DNA of 60,260 bases, from NCBI GenBank assembly GCA_001766825.1, contig LYOR01000002.1:1-60260 (forward strand), read 5' to 3'. This DNA comes from Candidatus Syntropharchaeum butanivorans (GTDB taxonomy: Archaea; Halobacteriota; Syntropharchaeia; Syntropharchaeales; Syntropharchaeaceae). Each line of letters begins with the position of its first letter. Positions within the stretch are counted from its first letter, which is position 1. Positions 42,700 through 50,571 of the stretch are shown piece by piece. A program made the translations under genes and the position numbers. Under the pieces are notes generated by a model. That model saw only the letters and a list, made by a program, of their open reading frames with translations. It was not told the DNA's origin and made no database searches.

Positions 42700-44241
42700 T
42701 CACTCCTCATCCCTTGGGGTCACATCGAGGAAGTATACCCTCCCCTTTCTCATCCCTCTTAGAATTTCAAGCCCCTCTTTCACTTTCCCAACGATATTCG
42801 TTGATTCTCCGATCTCACCGGTCGGTCCAAATGTGGGATCTTCGATGAGCCTTACTCCTATCGCACCTTCCTGGGGCCGTGTCATGTTTGTGACGCCTAT
42901 TATCCCTTCTTCAAAGACAAACCCCTTCTCTGGGGTGTTTTCAGGCTTAACGATCGCTTTTTTCCCTTTACCCCTGAAGAGCACGAGCGACTCGATCGCA
43001 GTATCGATATCAAACCTTCCTATGAGGTGGCTTCGGTAGAGTCCCGTCACCTCCTTGAGATAGTGAGCGGTTCTGGGTGCTTCTTCTTCAAACAGCTCTA
43101 CTTTAATGATCTTATCCGGTGGTATGCCCTCAGTCTCAACCACACCCACCTTAAAGGCATCTATTGTCGTGTCTGGCTTCTGGGATACGACAATCGCATC
43201 ATCAGCTGTATCTCCGTGTCTGATGTGCTGTATCCCGGCCTCCTGCAGGACGCGCTCTGCCTCAATCTGGGTCATTCCGAGAAGAAGGACCTGAACCGGG
43301 TCGGTGTGAACGGCTATCGTGTCTCCGGCCCTTGCAACGTCGATCAGCTCAGCTCCGGATGTTATCGTGCCGATAAGGTTCATCACATGCTGGGGCATCC
43401 TGAGTTTCTTATAGATGTAGATCGATCCTTTCCGTTCACCTTCATTTCTCATGAAGACCATTCCCCGCTCCCTGAAGGAACGGTTGTTCTCAACTCCGGT
43501 CTCAAATATCGGGGGGCTTATAGAGCGTATGTAGCTATTTGTAACCTCGTCTACTGCCAGCACACCCCTGTTATTCCTTAGATATGATAAAAACGACTCT
43601 GCAGAGCGTGGAGAACTCTCTGATAGTTTAATCATGAGGGATGTGTATATCTCCATCCCATCTTCTATCAGGTCTGTGAAAGAGAGCCTCTCGACGAGGG
43701 ATTCAATCCTGTATTCAGGTGTAATCTCCTTTATGCTATCGCCCGGCTCAAGATGCTGAAGAACCCCACCTCCCCCGGTCACACGTCCGATTATCGCATC
43801 TCTGGGGTCAGGGGGGAGAAAGAGCTGATCTTCATGGTCCCTCAATGCAAATCCCAGATAGGTTTCGGTCTCCTTTGAGCTGATTCTGAATAAAAAGATA
43901 TCTCCGCGTCTGAGCCTGAGTAAAGATGGGGTATAGGTCTCATCATCCTCCAACCTCACAGGAGAAAAGATCAGCGCGTTCTTGCTTGTGATATTAACGT
44001 CCTTTCCAGCCCAGAGCTTGTATATCCTGTGCCACCGTTCCTTCATCGAGGTACTAAACTTACCTTTCGTTGTTGTGAAAGTGTATTTATCTGTACGGGC
44101 CTCTATCTCACCTTTTCGTTCCACTACGAGCATCGATCTGTGAAATACAGGCTCAAACTTCTCAAGAAGATCTCTTACTGTTGCAACTCCTTCAAGCTCA
44201 TCGCCGGTAATTGTAACGCCATTAAGCTTTATGCTCCGCAT
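42700..44241 (-). CDS. Methanogenesis marker protein 3 (UPF0288 family)
   Basis: A 513-residue protein of the methanogenesis marker 3 family, almost confined to archaea with methyl-coenzyme M reductase. It has an N-terminal ubiquitin-like start (MRSIKLNGVTITGDELEGVATVRDL) and two cyclophilin-like halves (FNV-type IKVELFEEEAPRTAHYLKEV; GVRLIEDPTFGPTGEIGEST near the end). The family has been reported as a component of the ATP-dependent MCR activation complex. It overlaps moaC by 20 bases, which places it at the end of the arvABC-moaC unit. It is the strongest single indicator of MCR-based metabolism in the window. Confidence 0.88.
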   Translation of the reverse strand: MRSIKLNGVTITGDELEGVATVRDLLEKFEPVFHRSMLVVERKGEIEARTDKYTFTTTKGKFSTSMKERWHRIYKLWAGKDVNITSKNALIFSPVRLEDDETYTPSLLRLRRGDIFLFRISSKETETYLGFALRDHEDQLFLPPDPRDAIIGRVTGGGGVLQHLEPGDSIKEITPEYRIESLVERLSFTDLIEDGMEIYTSLMIKLSESSPRSAESFLSYLRNNRGVLAVDEVTNSYIRSISPPIFETGVENNRSFRERGMVFMRNEGERKGSIYIYKKLRMPQHVMNLIGTITSGAELIDVARAGDTIAVHTDPVQVLLLGMTQIEAERVLQEAGIQHIRHGDTADDAIVVSQKPDTTIDAFKVGVVETEGIPPDKIIKVELFEEEAPRTAHYLKEVTGLYRSHLIGRFDIDTAIESLVLFRGKGKKAIVKPENTPEKGFVFEEGIIGVTNMTRPQEGAIGVRLIEDPTFGPTGEIGESTNIVGKVKEGLEILRGMRKGRVYFLDVTPRDEE

Positions 44242-44707
44242 TTTCTTTCACCTTGAACTCAATCTGTATCCCATCAATCGAAGTACAGGGGTAACCCCCC
44301 TCTTCATCTTTCTCACTGGATTTGACCATATCCCATATCGTGAGAAGGGCAATAGAGACTCCAACCAGAGCCTCCATCTCAACACCTGTTTTCCCAACCG
44401 ATTTTACCGTCACAGAGGTGGATATACGCTCATCTCCTATCTCAAACTCCACATCAACATCGTCTACAGGGATTGGGTGGCACATCGGGATCAGATGATA
44501 TGTATTTTTCACGGCTAAAATCGCAGCAATCCTGGCTGTAAGAAGCACGTTCCCCTTCTCAACTGTCCCCTCTCGAATTTTTCTTATCGTTGAGCTTTTA
44601 AGCCTTATTGAACCAACTGCACGGGCGATACGTACAGAATCCTCCTTATGGGATATATCTACCATTTTTGCCCTATCCTCCAGGATATGCGAGAATTCAG
44701 GGTTCAT
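44222..44707 (-). CDS. moaC: Cyclic pyranopterin monophosphate synthase MoaC
   Basis: A 161-residue molybdenum (or tungsten) cofactor biosynthesis enzyme. The N-terminal MVDISHKEDSVRIARAVGSI, the LIPMCHPIPVDDVDVEF block and TGVEMEALVGVSIALLTIWDM with KSSEK are diagnostic. The ATG at 44707 overlaps the upstream stop (ATGA). No other moa gene is nearby. Confidence 0.96.
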   Translation of the reverse strand: MNPEFSHILEDRAKMVDISHKEDSVRIARAVGSIRLKSSTIRKIREGTVEKGNVLLTARIAAILAVKNTYHLIPMCHPIPVDDVDVEFEIGDERISTSVTVKSVGKTGVEMEALVGVSIALLTIWDMVKSSEKDEEGGYPCTSIDGIQIEFKVKENAEHKA

Positions 44708-45102
44708 CTGCGCTTTCCCCCTCCCTTAAACCTTGCAAAGATCGATGGGAGATGGATGACATAACTACCATCCTCCTTGAGCGCGAGTATGATCTCATCC
44801 CGCTCAAGCAGTGACTCGAGATTGACCTCATACGTCCCCGGTTCAAGTATCCTCACAGATTCAAGCCTCGTGAATATCGAGTCATCTTCAATCGTCTTCT
44901 CGATCCGATCAATTATTTCCTCCACCTTTGCAGATGCCTCATCCTCTTTGATCTGATCAGTATCCGGCTGATCACGATCCCCGGGGATTTCACCCTCACG
45001 GATGAAGAGAAATCGATTCGCACCACACTCTGGACATCCTACAAGGATTGCCTCATCGTTCTTATCAAATATTCTCCCACACCCGATGCATTTATGCGGC
45101 AT
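44704..45102 (-). CDS. arvC: Zinc-ribbon protein of the ArvC/COG3364 family
   Basis: A 132-residue protein. An N-terminal zinc ribbon (CIGCGRIF then CPECGANRFLF) is followed by an acidic linker and a C-terminal YEVNLESLLERDEIILALK block. It is the third member of the conserved euryarchaeal GTPase-DUF2073-zinc ribbon cluster, implicated in extracellular vesicle formation in haloarchaea. Membership is judged from gene order and sequence pattern. Confidence 0.8.
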   Translation of the reverse strand: MPHKCIGCGRIFDKNDEAILVGCPECGANRFLFIREGEIPGDRDQPDTDQIKEDEASAKVEEIIDRIEKTIEDDSIFTRLESVRILEPGTYEVNLESLLERDEIILALKEDGSYVIHLPSIFARFKGGGKRR

Positions 45103-45110
45103 TGATACAC

Positions 45111-45476
45111 CTATTCATCTTTCATCGAAATAACAGCAGAGATAAAGTCCCTATCCTTAGAGGTTGTCTTTAACTGCTCTGCGGGTCCTATTATCGTCAA
45201 ACGTGGTTGATGAACGATACCTTTCCCAAGTATCCGCCCAATCCAACTTCTCTTAGCCTCAGAAGGGTAACTCTCAATCTCAATTCCTGGAAAATCTTCT
45301 TCGATCTCTGTCATTGTGTATTCGATCAGTTTAGCCTCTTCCTCAGGGGTTAGACCGCGCTCCAGGATCACGACAGCACCATCTCGGACCCTATCCAGGA
45401 TCATTCTTATCTTTTCCATCGGGGTCATTCCAGAGAGCATATCGTAAGAGATGAGATCAAGCTGGACACTCTTCAT
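45111..45476 (-). CDS. arvB: DUF2073 protein of the ArvB family
   Basis: A 121-residue protein with the family pattern LISYDMLSGMTPMEKIRMIL, DGAVVILERGLTPEEEAKL and FPGIEIESYPS. The ATG at 45476 is preceded by GGTGAT; a TTG at 45488 would overlap arvA further. It lies between the GTPase and the zinc-ribbon gene, the usual order. Biochemical role unknown. Confidence 0.8.
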   Translation of the reverse strand: MKSVQLDLISYDMLSGMTPMEKIRMILDRVRDGAVVILERGLTPEEEAKLIEYTMTEIEEDFPGIEIESYPSEAKRSWIGRILGKGIVHQPRLTIIGPAEQLKTTSKDRDFISAVISMKDE

Positions 45477-45480
45477 TCGA

Positions 45481-46122
45481 TCACCCAAACCTCTCTGCTA
45501 TCGCCTCATAGAGTTCCTCCATGTTATGCCCCTCGAGGGCAGATATTGCAACCATCGGATGCTGCGGGAAAGCCGTTGCTATCCTCTGTGGCGAAGCACT
45601 TGGTAGATCTATCTTGTTTGCAACAATCAAAAGGGGTAGGTTCCTTGCTTCCATATTTCCAACCACAACGACATTCACCTGTGTAAAAGGATCCTCAGTA
45701 GCATCCATCACAAGAAGGACACCATCCAGGTCATCCAACCACTTAATAGCCTCTATAACTCCTTCTGTCGCCTCTTTAGCCCGTTTTTTTGCCTCCTCCT
45801 CCTTAAGCCCGTGTTTCATAAAGTCGTGAAAGTCGATCTTCGTCGCGAGCCCGGGGGTATCGACAATATCAAGCTTCACCACCCCTCCATTCGCGTTTAT
45901 CACGATCCCGTTCCTGCGCATCGCACGACGCGTCTCATGTGGGATGTGAGAAACTTCTCCAAACCCTTCCTCCTCCTCTGTCCAGTCCATGAGAATACGA
46001 TTTGCGAGTGTGGTCTTACCCGCATTTGGAGGGCCATAGATCCCTATCCGTGTGGAATTCTTCTTGAAAATTCTTCTTATCAAAGACGATACATTACGCT
46101 TGAGTCTCCTGAATATACCCAT
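45481..46122 (-). CDS. arvA: Era-like small GTPase of the ArvA family
   Basis: About 213 residues of GTPase fold: G1 GPPNAGKTT, G3 DTPGLATKIDF and G4 NKIDLP. A basic, amphipathic N-terminus (MGIFRRLKRNVSSLIRRIF) could associate with membrane. The start at 46122 is preferred over the ATG at 46140 because GGGGACAAG precedes it. In Haloferax the orthologous GTPase drives vesicle formation; transfer of that role here is by family only. It is the first gene of arvA-arvB-arvC-moaC-mmp3. Confidence 0.85.
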   Translation of the reverse strand: MGIFRRLKRNVSSLIRRIFKKNSTRIGIYGPPNAGKTTLANRILMDWTEEEEGFGEVSHIPHETRRAMRRNGIVINANGGVVKLDIVDTPGLATKIDFHDFMKHGLKEEEAKKRAKEATEGVIEAIKWLDDLDGVLLVMDATEDPFTQVNVVVVGNMEARNLPLLIVANKIDLPSASPQRIATAFPQHPMVAISALEGHNMEELYEAIAERFG

Positions 46123-46836
46123 CTTGTCCCCGCTTTTCATTCGAATTTCTACTCTATAGGGCTAATCCACTTTGGTCATATATATTATTTTTGTCCTGAT
46201 TTGTTGCCCATCACGAGATGATCAAGTTGAGTTTATTTTTATAAGAAAAATAGCAAAGCTTAAATAGGGGGAGGCACCACATCATATTATTAATATTAAT
46301 TGTACTTAAAACCAAAATATTTGCTTTATACCCTGCAGGAGGATGGATGGTACATGGTATACCTCAAGCTTAAATCCACTGTGAAATACCCTGATCCGGG
46401 GTTATGGGTCGATGCGATCGTGATATGGAATGGAAGGCTGGATGACTCTCCCTCTCTTGATGAGGGCCGGAGCTTTGTATGGGGTTATGGATCGTGATTT
46501 TCATCTAACTTAACCATGTAGACCTTTGAAAACTCCTCAATCAAATCCATCGGAGAGAACTTAATCCAGTACTCAGCATTTCTTAACTGGAGCTTACAGA
46601 TCAGAAGGATATCTTCTTGTGATCCAGATCAGAGATGAACAGGGTCTTATACCTATGATAACCCTCCCTCCCTAACCCGACTTATACTATACAAACCCAA
46701 ACCGGTATTTTGCGTAGCTTCACAAGGATCGCCCCATGAAAATCTACGAGAAAATCTTAGAAAATCTTAAAAGGAGAAGAGTAGCCATAGAGGGAAAACA
46801 GAGAATTGTTGAATAAATTACAGGAAGGGTTGATGA
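46123..46836. other. Gene-poor stretch with remnant open frames
   Basis: About 700 AT-rich bases. A minus-strand TATA (AATATATATG near 46190) probably serves arvA. On the plus strand a 65-codon frame (46300-46497; an internal ATG at 46354 follows AGGAGGA) is unrecognised. On the minus strand, 46626-46487 is open without a start and encodes RNAEYWIKFSPMDLIEEFSK, which looks like a protein remnant. A 26-codon frame at 46737 (MKIYEKILENLKRRRVAIEG) is of doubtful value. Confidence 0.35.
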
Positions 46837-46971
46837 TCAACCCTTCGACTCAAGTACCCGGATTAAGATCTCTTTCAACTCCTTTGCATCCTCTTTGGTG
46901 AGCTCGAACTCGACTCTACCGATCGTAATTACCCGTGTACCGCTTTGTGTCAGGTTCACCTCTACAGGCAT
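46837..46971 (-). CDS. 44-residue small protein related to its neighbour
   Basis: An ATG at 46971 encodes MPVEVNLTQSG and then TRVITIGRVEFELTKEDAKE, ending at 46837. The segment ITIGRVEFELTKEDAKELKE aligns with LTIGRLNIELEEEYANELRK at the start of the 117-residue protein just upstream, so the two share a beta-hairpin-helix module. It begins 10 bases after that gene stops and is probably the third gene of this unit. Function unknown. Confidence 0.65.
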   Translation of the reverse strand: MPVEVNLTQSGTRVITIGRVEFELTKEDAKELKEILIRVLESKG

Positions 46972-46980
46972 CGCCACCAC

Positions 46981-47334
46981 CTACGAGAGGTATTTACTCA
47001 CAATCCTGCGCGTGGCATCTATATCCGCCCGCATACCCAGCTCAAGGATGTTTTTGAGCGTTGCTTTTGTGTATTCTCCCTTCATGAACTGTGTTGCAAG
47101 CCCCTTCTCCCTTGGAGCCATCTCAATCTCACTTTCTGTCGTGATCAGTACGAGCATATCCTCTCTGAAATCATCGAGCCGTTCCTCATCGAGCTCAAGC
47201 AACCCTTCCAGCCACTCTGTCATCTCAAGCTGTTTCCTGAGCTCATTGGCATACTCCTCTTCCAGCTCGATGTTGAGACGGCCTATCGTGAGTAATAGCT
47301 TGCCTCCCGCCATCCTGTAGGCATCAATCTCCAT
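46981..47334 (-). CDS. 117-residue protein of unknown function
   Basis: A small acidic protein. A beta-hairpin-like N-terminus (GGKLLLTIGRLNIELEEEYA) is followed by helices rich in Glu and Leu (LEGLLELDEERLDDFREDML) and a C-terminal helical part ending IVSKYLS. It starts 9 bases after the ATPase stop. It is unrecognised. Close coupling suggests it is a partner of the GvpD/KaiC-like ATPase. Confidence 0.7.
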   Translation of the reverse strand: MEIDAYRMAGGKLLLTIGRLNIELEEEYANELRKQLEMTEWLEGLLELDEERLDDFREDMLVLITTESEIEMAPREKGLATQFMKGEYTKATLKNILELGMRADIDATRRIVSKYLS

Positions 47335-47343
47335 TCTGCCACC

Positions 47344-48762
47344 TCATACGTATGGCGTGAGCATCAGCCTTGGACATCCATCAACAAATTCAGTGTCTAC
47401 ATTGTAGATCCACGTCTCGGGTTTAATCCCATACAACACAACCGTTCGATCGAGCGTGGCGAGCTTGAAGTATGTGCTTGCCATATCGATGAGCTCATCC
47501 CTGATCTCAAGGTTCGGTGTAACCCTCACGATATCCACGTTTCCCATTTGCTTCGTTGTAGAGATGTGCATGGCGATAGCCTTTATTGCAGCGCTGAGTC
47601 TGCCTGGATCCTTCAGCCGGTACGGAAGCTCGAGCATATCGGCACCGATGAGGCTGATAACAGGGGGTTTTCTCGATGCAATGTGCTCCCTCATCGTCCT
47701 GAGATCTTCCTCGATCGATTCTCCCTTAAGTGGCATCATGTTCGTTCTCGGCTCAGCCCCTTCGGGATGGATCTCAAAGACCGTCACATTCTCCCTGTAC
47801 TTCTCCTCATCGATGAATGGGGCAAGTAGCTTATGCCAGCGCTGCTCATTTCTTCCACAGCATGGAAGTCCCACGAATGAGTGCCCATTCTGGATTGCGT
47901 TTATCATCGTGAAGCCGAGTATCGCCTGATAACCCCATCCGGAGATGTCATCTCCAACCTCGATCACGTTGAACGTCCCTCGCCTGAAACCCCCGCCAAG
48001 AAGCTCATCGAAGTCCTCACTGCCTGACGAGATGAGTCCATCCTTGTCAGGAAGTGGTTTGACCTTCTTTGGATTCTCAGGTAGTGGCTTGATCCCAAAC
48101 GGCATGAACACCTGGAACCGCCCGCCTTCAAGGGTGAATGGGTATCTTGGCTGATCGATCCGTGTCCTTCTGAGCTTTGACATCTCGATCTCTCTTGCAC
48201 GTCTGTACTCAATCATGATGTCGTTGAATATCACGATACCGTCCACGAGATAGTCGAGCGTCGTGAGCTCAAGCGTCTCGCCTGTGAGTATGAGGTTTAT
48301 GTCACGCTCTCTCACAAGCTCGGTCACAAGCGCCTCGAGCCTCATCATCTCAAGCGGCTCGCACTGAAGCTTTATCGCATCCCAGCTATCGATCACGACA
48401 GTGACGCCTTTCCCCATCTCGCTGATTCTCTTTGCAAGAACCTCCGGGAAACTCATCGTTCCTGTCAGTGCTGAGGTGTAGGCGGTGTAATCACTTGGAA
48501 TGTAGATCTTGCTCGTATCTATCACATTTATCGGCTCGATGCATTCCTCAAGCCATGGGAAGTGGCTGTAGAGGGCCTTGGGTGAGACCCGGGTTGAAAG
48601 ATATACCCCCTCACCGCCGATCGCACGCAACAGCTCAAGCGCAAGTGATGTCTTTCCAGTCCCTGGCTTTCCCTTTATCAGGAGTGAGAAGCCACCCGGC
48701 TTCTCGATCGCCCTCAGAAGCTCTGGCGGGATTCGCTTCCTGCTATCTTCATTCCCAGCCAT
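47344..48762 (-). CDS. GvpD/KaiC-like RecA-superfamily ATPase
   Basis: About 472 residues in two RecA-like halves. The first has a Walker A GKPGTGKTSLALELL near residue 31, VTVVIDSWDAIKL as Walker B and a TGE(TLEL) sensor region. The second half (from about 245) begins GSEDFDELLGGGFRRGT, but its P-loop position reads GDDISGWG and lacks Lys. This layout matches archaeal GvpD/RAD55-like regulators. An upstream TATA (CTTAAATATT, 48803-48794) lies so close to the ATG at 48762 that the message has a very short leader. It heads a three-gene unit with two small related proteins. Confidence 0.7.
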   Translation of the reverse strand: MAGNEDSRKRIPPELLRAIEKPGGFSLLIKGKPGTGKTSLALELLRAIGGEGVYLSTRVSPKALYSHFPWLEECIEPINVIDTSKIYIPSDYTAYTSALTGTMSFPEVLAKRISEMGKGVTVVIDSWDAIKLQCEPLEMMRLEALVTELVRERDINLILTGETLELTTLDYLVDGIVIFNDIMIEYRRAREIEMSKLRRTRIDQPRYPFTLEGGRFQVFMPFGIKPLPENPKKVKPLPDKDGLISSGSEDFDELLGGGFRRGTFNVIEVGDDISGWGYQAILGFTMINAIQNGHSFVGLPCCGRNEQRWHKLLAPFIDEEKYRENVTVFEIHPEGAEPRTNMMPLKGESIEEDLRTMREHIASRKPPVISLIGADMLELPYRLKDPGRLSAAIKAIAMHISTTKQMGNVDIVRVTPNLEIRDELIDMASTYFKLATLDRTVVLYGIKPETWIYNVDTEFVDGCPRLMLTPYV

Positions 48763-48973
48763 ATTAATCACAATAGTTCATTATAAATCTTCTAATATTT
48801 AAGTTTTTTGTTTCTTTCCTCCACTATATAAAAGTTTTGATTTATTGCCACCCAGAATAAGGGTGCGAAGGGGAATGAGATCACATTCAATAGCATAAGT
48901 TTATTAATGATAAGTGATAATAGTGTATGATCAGGTACAACCATGATAAATATTTGCTTGGAGGCAATCCAGC
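48763..48973. promoter_or_regulatory. Divergent promoter region between the ATPase unit and metV
   Basis: Minus strand: TATA-like CTTAAATATT at 48803-48794 for the ATPase unit. Plus strand: the AT-rich segment around 48895-48930 (AGTTTATTAATGATAAGTG) likely holds the metV promoter. GGAGG at 48960-48964 is the metV ribosome site. Confidence 0.4.
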
Positions 48974-49645
48974 ATGATAACCGGAGAGCGTAAGGATCTC
49001 GAAGAGTTGATGGAGGTCGTGAAAGACTTCAAGAGCCTCGCGGTCGTGGGCTGCGATGGTTGTGTCGGGATATACCAGATAGGTGGGCTCAAGGAGGCAG
49101 AATCACTTGCTTCACTCCTTAAGATGGGGGACAAGATCAAAAATGGTGTCGTTCAGGATACCGAAGCCTTTACTGTCATCAGACAGTGTGATAAAGAGCT
49201 GATCGAGAAGGAGCTCGGGGGAAAGCTCGATCGGTTTGAGGCGATACTCTCAACCGCCTGTGGTGTTGGTGTCCAGACGATGGCAGCAGTTTTCAGCGAT
49301 AAACCGGTCTTTCCAGCGCTCAACACGATGTTCATGGGGGCACAGGACCGGGAGGGTGCAGAACTTTATGAGCTATGTTCAGGATGTGGTGACTGTGTTC
49401 TCCACTTAACAGGCGGGATATGCCCGATAACCAGGTGCGCAAAGGGGCTCCTGAATGGCCCATGTGGTGGTGCTGTTGATGGTAAGTGTGAGGTTGGTGG
49501 ATACACGAATGACTGCGCGTGGGTCTTGATCTATAAGAAGCTCAAATCTTTGAACCGACTTGATCTCTACGAAACCTTCCGACCGCCAAGAGATAGAAGG
49601 CCATCTATTGGTCCAAGAAAGCTTCAAGGGGGTGCAAAGTATTGA
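48974..49645 (+). CDS. metV: MetV: methylene-tetrahydrofolate reductase C-terminal-type zinc/Fe-S partner
   Basis: A 223-residue MetV-family protein rich in cysteine. The C-terminal half has CSGCGDCVLHLTGGICPIT, CAKGLLNGPCGGAVDGKCE and DCAWVLIYKKL; the N-terminal half has VGCDGCVGIYQIGG. MetV pairs with MetF and carries iron-sulfur clusters that connect it to electron carriers. GGAGG lies 9 bases before the ATG. It is the first gene of the long metV-metF-hdrA-mvhD unit, and its stop overlaps the metF start (TTGA). Confidence 0.92.
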   Translation: MITGERKDLEELMEVVKDFKSLAVVGCDGCVGIYQIGGLKEAESLASLLKMGDKIKNGVVQDTEAFTVIRQCDKELIEKELGGKLDRFEAILSTACGVGVQTMAAVFSDKPVFPALNTMFMGAQDREGAELYELCSGCGDCVLHLTGGICPITRCAKGLLNGPCGGAVDGKCEVGGYTNDCAWVLIYKKLKSLNRLDLYETFRPPRDRRPSIGPRKLQGGAKY

Positions 49646-50565
49646 CTGAAGCTTATAGTGATCTAATGCGTAATATCAAAGAGGGAAAGTTTGTTTTCAC
49701 AGGAGAGCTTGAACCTGAGAAGACAACCGACCTCACTGAGCTTGTTGAGAGTGCTAAGAAGCTTCTTGGTCACTGTGTTGCGTGTAATGTAACCGACAAT
49801 CCCCAGTCAATGGCCTACATGTCAAGCCTTGTGGCATCCTATGTCGTCCAGCGTGATGCAGGGATGGAGTGCGTATATCAGCTCAGATGCTCTGACAGAA
49901 ATTCGATAGCGTTAACGTCAGACCTTCTTGGTGCGGGTGCACTCGGCATCAAGAATGTGCTTGCCTTAACAGGCGACCACACGACACTTGGGGACTATCC
50001 AGGTGCAAAACCAGTTTTTGACCTTGATTCAGGCCAACTCGTTTACCTCATACGAAAAATGGTAGATGAAGGGGTTGATCTCTATGGACGACCGATCCAC
50101 AACCCTCCAAAGTTCCATGTCGGGGTCGCCGGTAACCCCAACGCAGACCCGCTTGAGTCAGAGATCCTCAAGCTCAAGCGAAAGATTGATGCTGGGGCTG
50201 AGTTCATCCAGACGCAGGTCATATTCGATATAGAGGTTGCAAAGACATTTCTGAAGGAAATGGAACGGTTCAAGGTTCCGGTCCTGATCGGCATCTTCCC
50301 GCTCAAGAACTACGGGACAGCAGACTACTTTGACAAGTATATTCCAGGTGTTCATGTTCCAAAGGATCTCTTAGCCGAGATGAAAAAAGCATCGGAGATA
50401 TCTGATAAAGAAAAGCGGAATGAGCGGTATGATGAGATAAATCTCGAGTACTACGGGGATTTTGTGCATGAGATCGCACATACCACTTCCGCTGCAGGAA
50501 TCCATGTGATGGCAGTGGCTTACGAGCGTATAACCCCTGCACTTATCGAACGGGCGAAGATATGA
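49642..50565 (+). CDS. metF: MetF: 5,10-methylene-tetrahydropterin/folate reductase
   Basis: A 307-residue TIM-barrel flavoprotein. It has FTGELEPEKTTDLTELVE, NVTDNPQSMAYMSSL, GIKNVLALTGDHTTLGDYPG, and HVGVAGNPNADPLESEILKLKRKIDAGAEFIQTQ. It interconverts methylene- and methyl-C1 carriers. In archaea lacking Mer, MetF is proposed to do the same with tetrahydromethanopterin. It starts at TTG (49642) with an AAGGGGG site and overlaps metV. Its position before four hdrA and two mvhD genes points to an Fe-S/flavin electron partner instead of F420. Confidence 0.93.
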   Translation: MTEAYSDLMRNIKEGKFVFTGELEPEKTTDLTELVESAKKLLGHCVACNVTDNPQSMAYMSSLVASYVVQRDAGMECVYQLRCSDRNSIALTSDLLGAGALGIKNVLALTGDHTTLGDYPGAKPVFDLDSGQLVYLIRKMVDEGVDLYGRPIHNPPKFHVGVAGNPNADPLESEILKLKRKIDAGAEFIQTQVIFDIEVAKTFLKEMERFKVPVLIGIFPLKNYGTADYFDKYIPGVHVPKDLLAEMKKASEISDKEKRNERYDEINLEYYGDFVHEIAHTTSAAGIHVMAVAYERITPALIERAKI

Positions 50566-50571
50566 TACGGG

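Noticed and set aside
42444..42848. 134-codon plus-strand frame spanning the right repeat end and the mmp3 3' end
   Set aside because: Half lies in the repeat and half is antisense to mmp3. A short stretch near 42605-42700 could be a gene remnant, but no start or homologue is evident.
46300..46497. 65-codon plus-strand frame
   Set aside because: Unrecognised, with an unclear start. Mentioned within the gene-poor region but not called as a gene.
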